A DNA stretch of 64,000 nucleotides from Dehalococcoidia bacterium (GTDB lineage: Bacteria; Chloroflexota; Dehalococcoidia; DSTF01; JALHUB01): the NCBI GenBank assembly GCA_030018455.1, contig JASEFU010000004.1:62001-126000 (forward strand), written 5' to 3'. Shown piece by piece: positions 54,531 to 63,145 of the stretch. Numbering within the stretch: the stretch's first letter is position 1; the number at the start of each line of letters is the position of its first letter. A program made the position numbers and the translations under genes. The notes under the pieces were generated by a model that did no database searches, was not told the origin of the DNA, and saw only the letters and a program-made list of their open reading frames with translations.

Positions 54531-55124
54531 ATGGGTTACTGCCCGGACTGCGGCGCCGAGAACGAGGCCGACGCCGTCTTCTGCGAGGCGTGCGGTGCGC
54601 GTTTGGCGGCGACGTTGCTCACGCGTGGGACATCGAAACGAGGGGTTCAATCGAGGAAGCTCCGTCCGTATCTCGGTGGGGCGCTCGTACTATCGGTAGC
54701 GATTGTGTTTGGCGCCGCCGCTTACGCGCTGGTCGGCCGGGGAGACGGTGGGGCGGGAGGCGAGAGCGCGGTGGCCGATCGTGCGACCGCCACCGTCGGC
54801 GTCGAACCCACCGTTGTCACGACCGTTCCGCGGACCGCGACCATGCCGGCGCTTGCAGGCCATTCCTCGCCTGAAGACGCAATAGGGGCCTTTCTGGCAG
54901 AGCGCGGGGTCGAGTACGCCGGCGATTGCGACATGATAAGCCTGGACGAGGACATCGGCTCGTACTGCTCCATCCTGTGGGAAGAGCGGTCGGATGGGGA
55001 TATCTACGCTATCGGCCTCGCTTTCTCGGAGGGCGATACCTGGCTGCTGGTGGAGGAGAGCGAAGGCCGCTGGGCCGTCGTCGAGGCGGCGGAGCTGATA
55101 TTCGGCGAGCCGCCTCCCTGGTAA
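54531..55124 (+). CDS. Zinc-ribbon membrane protein
   Basis: A 197-residue protein. The N-terminal zinc ribbon (MGYCPDCGAENEADAVFCEACGARL) is cytoplasmic. A transmembrane helix follows (YLGGALVLSVAIVFGAAAYALVG, about 47-69). A Thr/Val-rich linker then leads to an outside domain (about 108-197) with SSPEDAIGAFLAERGVEYAGDCDMIS and two cysteines that may form a disulfide. The outside part resembles small immunity- or cystatin-like folds only vaguely, so the function is unknown. GGAGG precedes the ATG. Confidence 0.82.
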   Translation: MGYCPDCGAENEADAVFCEACGARLAATLLTRGTSKRGVQSRKLRPYLGGALVLSVAIVFGAAAYALVGRGDGGAGGESAVADRATATVGVEPTVVTTVPRTATMPALAGHSSPEDAIGAFLAERGVEYAGDCDMISLDEDIGSYCSILWEERSDGDIYAIGLAFSEGDTWLLVEESEGRWAVVEAAELIFGEPPPW

Positions 55125-55139
55125 GCGCAGGATCTGACG

Positions 55140-56030
55140 TCAGGGAAGCAGATCGGGCAGCGCCACCAGCTCGTACCCGGCGGCGCGCAGCCCGGCGATC
55201 ACTTCCGGCAGCGCCGCGGCGTCCTGTGATTCCGACCCCACGTGCATGATGACGATTGCCCCCGGCCGAGCCCGTGAAAGCACCGTCTGCGCGATCTCGC
55301 CGGCGCCGGCGCCTGCCCAGCCCCCGCTGTCGATCGTCCAGTTGATGGCGTAGGTATACCCGGCGGCGTAGATATCGCAGAGCACCGACTGGTCGAGGTC
55401 GCCGAAGGGCGGGCGGAAATAGGGACGTGTGCTTGTGCCGGTGATGGAGCGGATTACGGCGTCGGCGTGCTGTAGCTGGTCGATCCGCTCGTCGCGGGTT
55501 AGCGGCGCCGTGCCGGTCGAGAAGCCAGTGAACGAGGGGTGGCCGTACGAGTGGTTGATGATGAGGTGGCCGCCGGCGGCGATTGCGCTCACGAGGCCGG
55601 GGTTTTGTTCCGCCCAGACGCCGGTGAGGCCGAATGCGGCTGTCACGCCTTGTTGGGCCAGCGTGTTGAGGATATCGCTCGTGTAGCCTCTGTCGGCTCC
55701 CGCGTCGAAGGTGAGGGCGATAGCCCGCCGGGTCTGGTCGCCGATGCGCGCCTCGACTGCTGCCTGTCCGCAATACAAGTCCAGCGGCGGTCTGGCGACG
55801 GGCGGGATGGGCGCGAGCGGTGTCGGGTCCTGCGGGGCGGGCGTCGAAGTGGGGGCGCCACTAGGAGGTGTCGGGGTGGAGCGGGGTGGCGAAGTGGGAG
55901 TAGCGGCCGCTGGTTCACCGGTGGGGACAGGCAGCGCTTGTTCGCTGCCGCAGCCGGCGAGCAGGCCAAGAGCGAGGGCGCCCGCGACGGCCAGGACGAG
56001 TGGGCGAAGACGGGAAGTCGCGCTTAACAT
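55140..56030 (-). CDS. Polysaccharide deacetylase lipoprotein (NodB domain)
   Basis: A 296-residue lipoprotein (lipobox LGLLAGC, about residue 27) with a Pro/Thr linker (about 35-85) and a NodB deacetylase domain. RAIALTFDAGADRGYTSDIL supplies the catalytic Asp, but the usual second Asp is Ala, as in some deacetylase families. INHSYGHPSFTG gives the metal His pair, and PYFRPPFGDLDQSV gives the RPPxG motif. The end motif IVIMHVG is intact. It probably removes acetyl groups from a cell-wall or surface polysaccharide. The ATG at 56030 is preferred to 56081, which would precede the signal peptide. It is convergent with the zinc-ribbon gene. Confidence 0.92.
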   Translation of the reverse strand: MLSATSRLRPLVLAVAGALALGLLAGCGSEQALPVPTGEPAAATPTSPPRSTPTPPSGAPTSTPAPQDPTPLAPIPPVARPPLDLYCGQAAVEARIGDQTRRAIALTFDAGADRGYTSDILNTLAQQGVTAAFGLTGVWAEQNPGLVSAIAAGGHLIINHSYGHPSFTGFSTGTAPLTRDERIDQLQHADAVIRSITGTSTRPYFRPPFGDLDQSVLCDIYAAGYTYAINWTIDSGGWAGAGAGEIAQTVLSRARPGAIVIMHVGSESQDAAALPEVIAGLRAAGYELVALPDLLP

Positions 56031-56073
56031 AACGCCTCGATTATACGGCGGCCTTCCGCGGCGAGGAACGCAT

Positions 56074-58128
56074 TCATGCATATGCCAGGAGGGCCATGTG
56101 GAAGATGTTGAGTTCGGGGAACTCCACCTCCGCGTAGTCGCCTTCGCGACGCCACGAAAGAGGCTGCTCCGCGGGCAGCAAGGCGGCCCTTTGGAGAGTC
56201 TTGCCGTCTAGCTTTACCCTTACCTTCAAGTTGTGGGCAGGGACGGGCGGAAGCAGCTCCTGCTCGTTTATCAGGGAGACGAGGTAGCGCTTCCGCTCCG
56301 GCTGGTGAGAGAGCGTTACTTCGACCGCAGGCGGCGCGTCGGCGTCGAACGAGAAGGGCTGTGCCGCCAGCGAGCGCACGATCTGCACAAACGCCTGCTT
56401 GTGGGGGGGCTGGTCGGCTGCCTCGATGGGCGCCGCCGCCCACGCCACTCTGCCTTTGCCGGCGCGACGCCGCACGAGCGAGGCGTAGTCGGTGGCGATG
56501 CCGGGCGGGTTGGAATGGATCGATGCGAGGCGCGAGCCGTCGGAGGGGTCGGTGTAGGGCAGCGTCAAGGTGGCGGCGACGTCGTCGCTGTTGTGGGCGC
56601 GCGCCTTCACCTGCGGCCGGAAGATGCTCAGCGGGAATGCGGGCTCGATGCCGGGGAAAAGGGAGCGACCGCTCTCAGTCGGGCTCATGTAGGTCACGTT
56701 TTCCGCCGTGTCACCCTCGGTTTCGACTCCGAAGAGGTCGGCCAGGCGGGCCAAAGGGGCGCGTCCGCTGGCGTACAGGCCGCCGCCGTCTTCGACGAAC
56801 CGTCGCAGCGCCTGCGCCTCTTCATCATCGAGGAACAGCAACTCCGGGAGGACGATGACGCGGTACTTCGACGTGTCGGCGAGGTTGTTCTTGCTGATGA
56901 CGCCGAAGGGGATATGGGCTTCGCGCAGGCTCCGTGCCGCGCCTAACGCCGCATCGAGGTGGGGCACCCTCCAGCCGGCGGCGGTCACCCGCTTGCCGTT
57001 GTCGTCGAAGTCCATCTTCGAGTCGAGGCTGAAGTAGACGGCAACGTCCTGGCAGAGGTCGCCGCCGAGGAAGGGCTCGTACTCGCGGGAACGGGAGAAT
57101 ATCTCGCCCATCGTCTCGTAGACGCGCGGGTTCAGGGTCCCGACGGGGTCGATGGCATCGATGAAGAAGAAGGCGCCGTTGTGGGCCATAGCCAGGTAAG
57201 CGTGGACCTCCAGCATCTCTTTGGACTTAGCCGTAGTGTGGTCGCGCAGGCTGGGGTAGCAGCGGGAGGTCATGAACTCGAACGGCTTGTTGGGGGTGAT
57301 GCTGTCGTACAGCTTGCAGATGAGGGACTGCTGCGCGAAACCGCCGTAGAGGTCGCCGCCGATGTAGTCGTTGTGCTCGCGCAGCGCCAGCGTCGTGCCG
57401 ATGACGCTGCTCTGGGTGAGGGGCGCCGAGTTGTGCTCGACCGTTATTTCCGGCCGACATCGCCGCGCGGTGTTGGTGGCGAAGGCTGCGAACTCCACCA
57501 GCCACTCCTCGCGTTTCTTCTGGAACGTCAGCCAGCGGTCGTCTTCCCAGTTGATGACGTCCGGCATGTCGCCGCCGACTTCGGACTCGAAGCGGGCGCG
57601 GCAGGCGGGGCAATAGCAGACACCGGGCCAGAACGTCATGTCGAAGAAGATGCCCTCGAAGCGGTAGGCGGCGAGGAGCTCCTCGACCTGCGCGGTCACA
57701 AACGCCCTGTAGTCGACGTTGTTGGGGCAGCAGACGCCGTAGCGGCCCGCCCTTCCGCCGCGCTCCCTGGACGGCTTCCCGTCGACGTCGAGGATGCGCC
57801 AGGAGGGGTTATTGTCGTAGGCCCAGTTGTTGAAGATGAGGCTGTAGTAGGCGATCACATCGATCCCTTCGCGATGGCAGAGGTCGGTGATTTCGCCCAG
57901 TACGTCCCTGCCGCGCAGGCCCCGGTGCATCTGCCCTGTCTTCGTCGGCCAGTAGCAGTAGCCGACGTGCGAGTTGGCGTAGACCATAGCTGACTTGACG
58001 TTGGCGGTCTTCAGCAGCTCGACGTAGGTCTGCGGGTCGAGTTTCGAGAGGAAGCTGTCGTCCCAATCGTCGATGTGCATGTCGACGAGGTTGCGCCGGT
58101 AGCTCTTCGTGAACCATTTGCCTTCCAT
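56074..58128 (-). CDS. GHL6-like / beta-galactosidase-trimerisation glycosidase
   Basis: A 684-residue enzyme with a TIM-barrel glycosidase core. MHIDDWDDSFLSKLDPQTYVELLKTANVKSAMVYANSHVGYCYWPTKTGQMHRGL, FEGIFFDMTFWPGVCYCPACRARFESEVG and EITVEHNSAP match hypothetical glycosyl hydrolases of the GHL6 type. A central region (about 390-600, VISKNNLADTSKYRVIVLPELLFLDDEEAQALRRFVEDGGGLYASG) resembles the beta-galactosidase trimerisation domain. A small beta domain ends it. There is no signal peptide, so it should act in the cytoplasm. AAGGAG lies 6 nt before the ATG. The deacetylase gene follows after 43 nt. Confidence 0.85.
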   Translation of the reverse strand: MEGKWFTKSYRRNLVDMHIDDWDDSFLSKLDPQTYVELLKTANVKSAMVYANSHVGYCYWPTKTGQMHRGLRGRDVLGEITDLCHREGIDVIAYYSLIFNNWAYDNNPSWRILDVDGKPSRERGGRAGRYGVCCPNNVDYRAFVTAQVEELLAAYRFEGIFFDMTFWPGVCYCPACRARFESEVGGDMPDVINWEDDRWLTFQKKREEWLVEFAAFATNTARRCRPEITVEHNSAPLTQSSVIGTTLALREHNDYIGGDLYGGFAQQSLICKLYDSITPNKPFEFMTSRCYPSLRDHTTAKSKEMLEVHAYLAMAHNGAFFFIDAIDPVGTLNPRVYETMGEIFSRSREYEPFLGGDLCQDVAVYFSLDSKMDFDDNGKRVTAAGWRVPHLDAALGAARSLREAHIPFGVISKNNLADTSKYRVIVLPELLFLDDEEAQALRRFVEDGGGLYASGRAPLARLADLFGVETEGDTAENVTYMSPTESGRSLFPGIEPAFPLSIFRPQVKARAHNSDDVAATLTLPYTDPSDGSRLASIHSNPPGIATDYASLVRRRAGKGRVAWAAAPIEAADQPPHKQAFVQIVRSLAAQPFSFDADAPPAVEVTLSHQPERKRYLVSLINEQELLPPVPAHNLKVRVKLDGKTLQRAALLPAEQPLSWRREGDYAEVEFPELNIFHMALLAYA

Positions 58129-58300
58129 GGAACTCCTTTCTATCGGGGGCCTGGTTGCCTTCGCGAGTATAGCAGGGAAGGGACCGAGACCAAAACAGGG
58201 GACAGCCGGTCGGTGAGCCGGATAACCAGTCACCGAATAGGAATGGATAAACGGGTGAGGTGGCGAGTGGCGCAGCAGTGGGAGGGTCGGGCCCGGCCCG

Positions 58301-58347
58301 ATCTATCGGCTGCAGGACGGAGTCCCGCAGCCAGAGTTGGAACCGGT
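58301..58347 (+). repeat. Intergenic palindromic repeat, copy B
   Basis: A 47-nt element shares ATCTAT, TGCAGGAC and ACCGGT with copy A (54421-54468) at matching positions. The hairpin core reads CTGCAGGACGGAGTCCCGCAG, with one mismatch in the stem. About three quarters of bases are shared by eye. Confidence 0.7.
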
Positions 58348-58353
58348 CTTCCT

Positions 58354-58438
58354 GCTGAAGCGTCGTTCAGCCGCAAGCCTGCCCGGCCGGCAGGCGGGCA
58401 AGCACCGTTCGTCTGCTGAAGCGACGTTTGGCGCAAGC
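58354..58438 (+). repeat. Short direct repeat pair GCTGAAGCG...GCAAGC
   Basis: Two related units, 58354-58379 and 58415-58438, read GCTGAAGCGwCGTTyrGC(C)GCAAGC. They are separated by 35 nt holding a CCCGGCCGG palindrome. They directly follow repeat copy B and probably belong to the same class of intergenic mobile or decayed element. Confidence 0.6.
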
Positions 58439-58567
58439 ATCTCTCGTGTTGTACCGGAGCGGCCCCGCGACGGCTTCGCCTTGTCAGGGTGAGGCTTTGT
58501 ATGTTAAGAAGGAGTTGTTCGTGGCACCACGAAAGGTGTTCTGCGGTCGCCTTCAGGGAGGGTGAAG

Positions 58568-60097
58568 GTGTTCAAGAAGCTCCTTATCGCCAACCGTGGC
58601 GAGATCGCTTTACGAGTGATGCGCACCTGCCGTGAGATGGGCATCTCCTGCGTCGCGGTTTACTCCGACGTCGACCGTGCGGCCCTCCACGTCCGTTACG
58701 CTGACGAAGCGTACCTGCTGGGTTCCGGCGCGCCGAAAGAGAGCTACCTCAACATCGAACGCATCGTCGAGATCGCGCGGAGGTGCGGCGCCGAGGCCAT
58801 CCACCCCGGGTACGGCTTTCTTGCGGAGAACGCCGCCTTTGTCGACGCGTGCAACGAGAACGGCATCGTCTTCATCGGGCCATCTTCCGAGACGATGCGG
58901 ATTATGGGCGACAAAGTGGCGGCGCGGCGTCTGGTGGCGAGCGCGGGTGTGCCCGTAGTGCCGGGTGAGGACAACGTGAGGACGGCGCTTGAGGCGCTGA
59001 CGGCGGCGGAGCGGCTCGGCTATCCGGTGCTCATAAAGGCGGTCGCCGGTGGTGGGGGGAAGGGCATCCGCGTCGTGCACGGCGTGCGCGACATGGAAGC
59101 GGCCCTGAGCATCGCCGGCAGCGAGGCGGCGAGCGCGTTCGGCGACCACAACCTCTACATCGAAAAGCTGCTCGATCCGGTGCGTCACGTGGAGGTGCAG
59201 TTTGTGGCCGACGGCGCCGGCAACGTCCTCGTCTTCGGGGAGCGCGAGTGTTCAATACAGCGGCGCCATCAGAAACTCGTTGAGGAATCGCCGTCGACGG
59301 CTCTCAGTCCGTCCCAGCGCGAGAGCATGTGCAGCGCCACCGTCACCGTCGCCCGGGCGTCGGGCTACGCCAACGCGGGCACGGTCGAATTCCTGCTCGA
59401 TGCGGGCGGCGACTTCTACTTTCTCGAGATAAACAGCCGGCTACAGGTGGAGCACCCGGTGACGGAGATGATAAGCGGCATGGACCTGGTGGCGGAGCAG
59501 ATCCGCGTCGCCGCTGGCGAGGGGCTCTCGCGACGGCAGGAGGAGATCGTCCTGAGCGGCTGGGCGCTGGAGTGTCGCATCACCGCCGAAAACCCGTACG
59601 ACGACTTCCTTCCCTCGCTGGGCCGCGTCGATTACGTCAGCGAGCCCCACGGCCCGGGGATCCGCGTTGACAGCGCGCTCTACTCCGGCTGCGATCTCCC
59701 GTACTATTACGATCCCATGGTTGCCAAGGTCATCGCCTGGGGACGCACGCGCGACGAAGCAATCCGACGTATGCGGCGGGCTCTCCGCGAATTCGTAGTT
59801 GTGGGCGTTGATACGAACATACCCTTCCATCTGCAGTTGCTCGACGACCGGCGCTTCCTGGACGGGCAGCTTCACACGCGCTTCCTTGACGACTTCACGA
59901 TGTTTCCCGCCGAGCAGGATGACGAACGGAACGCCGCCCTGGCGGCCGCTGCCGTCCTCACCCATCAGAAGACAAACCACCGGGCGCCCACGCCGGAATA
60001 CGATGACGGCAGCCGATGGCGCGCGGCAGGCAGGCTGGCAGAAGCCAGAGCGACGACCTGGCCGAGAGGTCCGCAGTGGGGAAGAAGTATCGGCTGA
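58568..60097 (+). CDS. accC: Biotin carboxylase (acyl-CoA carboxylase subunit)
   Basis: A 509-residue ATP-grasp enzyme that carboxylates biotin. MFKKLLIANRGEIALRVMRTCREMGI opens the pre-ATP domain. VLIKAVAGGGGKGIRVV is the glycine-rich ATP loop, and FGERECSIQRRHQKLVEESPS and FYFLEINSRLQVEHPVTEMISGMDLV carry catalytic residues. The last 50 residues are variable. A GTG at 58562 abuts GGGAGG. GTG at 58568, 6 nt after it, is the better start and gives the conserved N-terminus. BCCP overlaps its end. The carboxyltransferase gene is not in this window, so acetyl-CoA versus propionyl-CoA specificity is open. Confidence 0.94.
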   Translation: MFKKLLIANRGEIALRVMRTCREMGISCVAVYSDVDRAALHVRYADEAYLLGSGAPKESYLNIERIVEIARRCGAEAIHPGYGFLAENAAFVDACNENGIVFIGPSSETMRIMGDKVAARRLVASAGVPVVPGEDNVRTALEALTAAERLGYPVLIKAVAGGGGKGIRVVHGVRDMEAALSIAGSEAASAFGDHNLYIEKLLDPVRHVEVQFVADGAGNVLVFGERECSIQRRHQKLVEESPSTALSPSQRESMCSATVTVARASGYANAGTVEFLLDAGGDFYFLEINSRLQVEHPVTEMISGMDLVAEQIRVAAGEGLSRRQEEIVLSGWALECRITAENPYDDFLPSLGRVDYVSEPHGPGIRVDSALYSGCDLPYYYDPMVAKVIAWGRTRDEAIRRMRRALREFVVVGVDTNIPFHLQLLDDRRFLDGQLHTRFLDDFTMFPAEQDDERNAALAAAAVLTHQKTNHRAPTPEYDDGSRWRAAGRLAEARATTWPRGPQWGRSIG

Positions 60098-60591
60098 AGC
60101 TGGGGGAAGAGGATATTCAGGCCGAGGTGGAGGATGCCGCGGACGGGACGCGCGTTTCCATCGACGGGGCCTGGCACGACATAAGCATCGAGCGGATCGG
60201 TGACAGCGCTCAGTACTCGCTGATCATTGATGGACGCCCGTATCGTCTCTTCGCCGAACAGACGCCTCACGGCTACTGCCTGATCGTCAACGGTCGGAGC
60301 TACAACGTAGTCACTCTGCGCACGTCCTCGCGCGGCCCCGCGCCCGGCGACATCGCCGCCGCACCGACGGCCGAGGGCGAATGGGTCCTGTCGTCGCCGA
60401 TGACGGGAGTCGTGCAAAAGATCTTCGTGTCGCTGAACGACGTGGTGGAACCGGGTGAGGTGCTGATGATAATTGAGGGCATGAAGATGCAGAATGAGCT
60501 GCGCGCGCGTCACGGCGGCCAGGTGAAGGCGATATACGTCAGCGTGGGCCAGCAGGTGGAGAAAGGAACGCCGCTGCTGGTCCTGCTCTGA
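60076..60591 (+). CDS. Biotin carboxyl carrier protein
   Basis: A protein of about 171 residues carrying the biotinyl domain. SSPMTGVVQKIFVSLNDVVEPGEVLMIIEGMKMQNELRARHGGQVKAIYVSVGQQVEKGTPLLVLL includes the biotinylated Lys in EGMKMQNE. The preceding part (about 1-90) has KKYRLKLGEEDIQAEVED and repeated beta segments like the BT-type linker of acyl-CoA carboxylases. The frame is open from 60016. GTG at 60076 after GAGAGG limits overlap with accC to 22 nt and is preferred. Its last 82 nt overlap the yihY-type gene on the other strand. Confidence 0.9.
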   Translation: MGKKYRLKLGEEDIQAEVEDAADGTRVSIDGAWHDISIERIGDSAQYSLIIDGRPYRLFAEQTPHGYCLIVNGRSYNVVTLRTSSRGPAPGDIAAAPTAEGEWVLSSPMTGVVQKIFVSLNDVVEPGEVLMIIEGMKMQNELRARHGGQVKAIYVSVGQQVEKGTPLLVLL

Positions 60592-61646
60592 CCGCGGGCT
60601 GCCGGTGTTCTTTTTCGGGGTTCCATTACCGAGAGTCCGCCCATCATTCCCGCCAGAACCGACCAACCGGCCGGCAACGGTGTCACTGCGGCATTCGTGC
60701 GCCCTGAACGAGAGTCCGCGGGCGGCCCGGACCGGGAAGCCGGCGTCCTCCGGAAAGGAAGCGGCCGCGCCTGTGGCTGTGGCGTCGGCTTCTCAGCAGG
60801 GCCGCCTCCGACTCTCTCTTGCTCCAGCACCGCGTTAACCTGGGCGCCGAGCAGGAATATGAAACTGGTGAGGTAGAGCCATATCAGCAGGATGACGACG
60901 CCTCCCAGGGCGCCGTAGGTGGAGTTGTACGACCCGAAGTTGGATACGTAGAGGCCGAAGAGATGGGTCGCGAGAAGCCAGCCGGCGGTGAAGAGTACCG
61001 AGCCAGGCGTAATCCATCTGAACGGAAGGTTCTTGTTCGGCGTGGCCCAGTACAGGAAAGCGATAGCGAGCAGGATGGCGGCGATGGCAAGGGGCCAGCG
61101 CACGAAGGTGAATAGCGTAGTCGCTGCGCCGCTGAGGCCCATCCTTTCCGCGATATCCACGCCCGCCGCCTGCCCGACGACGAGGGTCAGGAACGCGAGT
61201 ATGACGGCCGCGCCTGCCAGCAGCGTCAGGCTGAGCGCGAGGAGATACTTACGCCAGAGCGGGCGCTTCTCTTCCACGTCGTGCACACGATTCATCCCCT
61301 TGATAATCGTGTTGACGCCGCTGGAGGCGGCCCATACAGCGCCGATGATGCCGATGGAGAGGAGGCCGGGGTTGGTGCCGGCAAGGATGCTGTCCAACTG
61401 CTCGCGGAGGACGCTGGCGGCGTCGTCAGGGATTGTGTCGCCGATGGCGTTGATAATGCGATCGGTCGGGTCGTCGACATTGAAGACGTCGGTCACGAAC
61501 CCGGCGAAAGCGGCGATGAAGATGAAGAACGGGAAGAGAGCGAGGAAGAACCGGTACGACATCTCGGCGGCCAGGCCGCTCAGATCGTTACCGGATATCT
61601 TTTTGATAAAGGTCTTCGCGAGGTCAATCCAGCGCTGAAGGCGCAT
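60510..61646 (-). CDS. YihY/UPF0761-family membrane protein
   Basis: A 378-residue membrane protein of the YihY (formerly 'RNase BN') family. It contains LSGLAAEMSYRFFLALFPFFIFIAAFAGF, IIGAVWAASSGVNTIIKGMNRVHDVEEKRPLWRKYLLALSLTLL, FLYWATPNKNLPFRWITPGSVLFTAGWLLATHLFGLYVSNF and STYGALGGVVILLIWLYLTSFIFLLGAQVNAVLE. About six helices are predicted. The C-terminal 95 residues are Pro/Arg-rich and outside the family. The last 27 are encoded antisense to BCCP. AAGGAG lies 7-8 nt before the ATG at 61646; 61664 lacks this. Confidence 0.85.
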   Translation of the reverse strand: MRLQRWIDLAKTFIKKISGNDLSGLAAEMSYRFFLALFPFFIFIAAFAGFVTDVFNVDDPTDRIINAIGDTIPDDAASVLREQLDSILAGTNPGLLSIGIIGAVWAASSGVNTIIKGMNRVHDVEEKRPLWRKYLLALSLTLLAGAAVILAFLTLVVGQAAGVDIAERMGLSGAATTLFTFVRWPLAIAAILLAIAFLYWATPNKNLPFRWITPGSVLFTAGWLLATHLFGLYVSNFGSYNSTYGALGGVVILLIWLYLTSFIFLLGAQVNAVLEQERVGGGPAEKPTPQPQARPLPFRRTPASRSGPPADSRSGRTNAAVTPLPAGWSVLAGMMGGLSVMEPRKRTPAARGQSRTSSGVPFSTCWPTLTYIAFTWPP

Positions 61647-61875
61647 CGTGAAGCTCCTTCTCATGATATTGCCGCCTGCCGGGGGCCGTTTCAGTGGCGG
61701 GGTACCGAAAGGCCCTCCGGTGGCGACATCATCTTACATCATAGGAGGCTGCTATTGAGAAAAAATGAAGCGCGCTGCGTGGGGCGTGAAGGCTGCGTGA
61801 ACAATAGCGCGCGTTCTGAATCTGCGACGTCAAGCCTACATGGAGTGGACTTCACTTCTCTCAGACCCTTCCCTC

Positions 61876-61904
61876 TTGACCCCGCGCTTTCCGAAGGCTA
61901 CTGT
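61876..61904 (+). promoter_or_regulatory. Candidate promoter for the Tat lipoprotein gene
   Basis: TTGACC (61876-61881) and TACTGT (61899-61904) have a 17-nt spacer. The start would be near 61911, giving a leader of about 70 nt before the ATG at 61982. The -10 matches the consensus only in part. Confidence 0.5.
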
Positions 61905-61981
61905 ATGAGCCCCAAGGGGTGAGGAGGCAGGGACAGCGGGGACGGGCCTCCTTCCAGTCGGGATTCTTTCGGAGGCCCTGT

Positions 61982-62914
61982 ATGGTGCTCGGACATCATA
62001 TAAGCAGACGTCGGTTTCTCATTCTGACGGCAATGGCGGGAGCGGCCGCCGGCCTTGGCCTTTCCTGCCGGCCTCCGCCGCCTTCGCCGGCCGTCCCTCT
62101 GCGCGGACGCGCCCAGGGCCCTTGCCACCTGGCGTGGGCCTGGAAGTTCGCCGTCGACGGCCCGCCCGAGCAGGTCGCCTCGGTACTCGCGCAGCATAAC
62201 CTGGGCATCATTCTCAAGACTCATACCGGCACGCAGTGGATGTCGACGCAGGACACGTCGCCCTACGCCGTCACAGGGCCGGTGCAGGTCGCGGTGCTGG
62301 CGGACTACTTCGAGAGCTACGGTATCCCCTTTCACACGTACTGCGTGCTCCACGGCGTCGACCCGGTACGGGAGGCGGAGATGTGCGCGGACGTCGCCAG
62401 CGCCGGCGCGCGAAGCGTCATCGTCGACCTGGAGCCGTACGACGGGTACTGGCGGGGCACGCCGGAGGGGGCGATTGCGTTCGGTCAGGAGTTCCGGCGC
62501 AGGCAGCCGGGTGGCGTCCTGCACCTTTGCGTCGAGCCCCGGCCGTGGCAGCTCTCGCGGGTGCCCGCGGCCGAGTTTGCGTCCTTCAGTCAGGCCGTCG
62601 TGCCCATGGTCTACTGGGAGTCGTTCAACACGGCGGAGAACGTCAGGCTCTTCCAGCAACATGGCTTTCCTCCCGGACCGGAGGGCGTGACGCCGGAGTT
62701 TCTGCTCGACGTGACGCAGAGCGTGCTGGGCGGCTACGGGCTGCCGATAATTCCCATCGGCCAGGGCGCGTCGACGATCGAGAAGTGGAAGCGCTTCGTG
62801 GTGAGGGCGTCGCAACTGGGGATGAGCAGCGTGTCGGCGTGGCGGTACGGCGTCACCAACCCTGATGTCTGGATGCTGCTGAAGTACTGCAAGCCCGCCG
62901 GCCTGACCTGGTAG
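61982..62914 (+). CDS. Tat-exported lipoprotein, putative TIM-barrel protein
   Basis: A 310-residue protein. The signal is twin-arginine with a lipobox: SRRRFLILTAMAGAAAGLGLSC. The mature part begins GPCHLAWAWKFAVDGPPEQVASVLAQHNLGIILKTHTGTQWMS. Segments such as YFESYGIPFHTYCVLHG, AGARSVIVDLEPYDGYWRGTPEGAIAF, HLCVEPRPW, VPMVYWESFNTAENV and IPIGQGASTIEKWKRFVVRA alternate strands and helices. They carry acidic residues at strand ends, as in glycoside-hydrolase-like TIM barrels. No family is recognised with certainty. GGAGG lies 7 nt before the ATG; the ORF extends to 61919 without support. Confidence 0.82.
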   Translation: MVLGHHISRRRFLILTAMAGAAAGLGLSCRPPPPSPAVPLRGRAQGPCHLAWAWKFAVDGPPEQVASVLAQHNLGIILKTHTGTQWMSTQDTSPYAVTGPVQVAVLADYFESYGIPFHTYCVLHGVDPVREAEMCADVASAGARSVIVDLEPYDGYWRGTPEGAIAFGQEFRRRQPGGVLHLCVEPRPWQLSRVPAAEFASFSQAVVPMVYWESFNTAENVRLFQQHGFPPGPEGVTPEFLLDVTQSVLGGYGLPIIPIGQGASTIEKWKRFVVRASQLGMSSVSAWRYGVTNPDVWMLLKYCKPAGLTW

Positions 62915-62950
62915 CGCCGCCCCGGCTTTCTCTCCCCCATCCGCTCGTCA

Positions 62951-63145
62951 TCAGCCGGATTCGCTCTTCGGCCTGGCCTCGCGCTCTCTTCTGGGGCGCG
63001 GACGCGCGCGCTCGCCGCTCGCGAACATGAGCGCGGCAAGCGACAGACCGAACATGGTTGCCGTCCACTTCATCTGGGCGTCGATAACGCCCGACCAGAG
63101 GAGCCCTATGAGGATTGCCAGCGTTACCAGGAAGATGTTCGACAT
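62951..63145 (-). CDS. Small membrane protein
   Basis: A 64-residue protein with two hydrophobic helices (about 4-22 and 28-44) and a basic Arg/Pro tail. Its short loop is DAQMKW. AAGGAA lies 7-8 nt before the ATG. No family is recognised. It is convergent with the Tat lipoprotein gene. Confidence 0.6.
   Translation of the reverse strand: MSNIFLVTLAILIGLLWSGVIDAQMKWTATMFGLSLAALMFASGERARPRPRREREARPKSESG

Larger units (their letters stand above)
58129..58567 (+). other. Intergenic region with repeats before accC
   Basis: This is 439 nt between divergent genes. It contains repeat copy B and two shorter direct repeats, listed separately. The sequence from 58441 to the start codon has no promoter pair at proper spacing. 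I see no gene. Confidence 0.6.
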
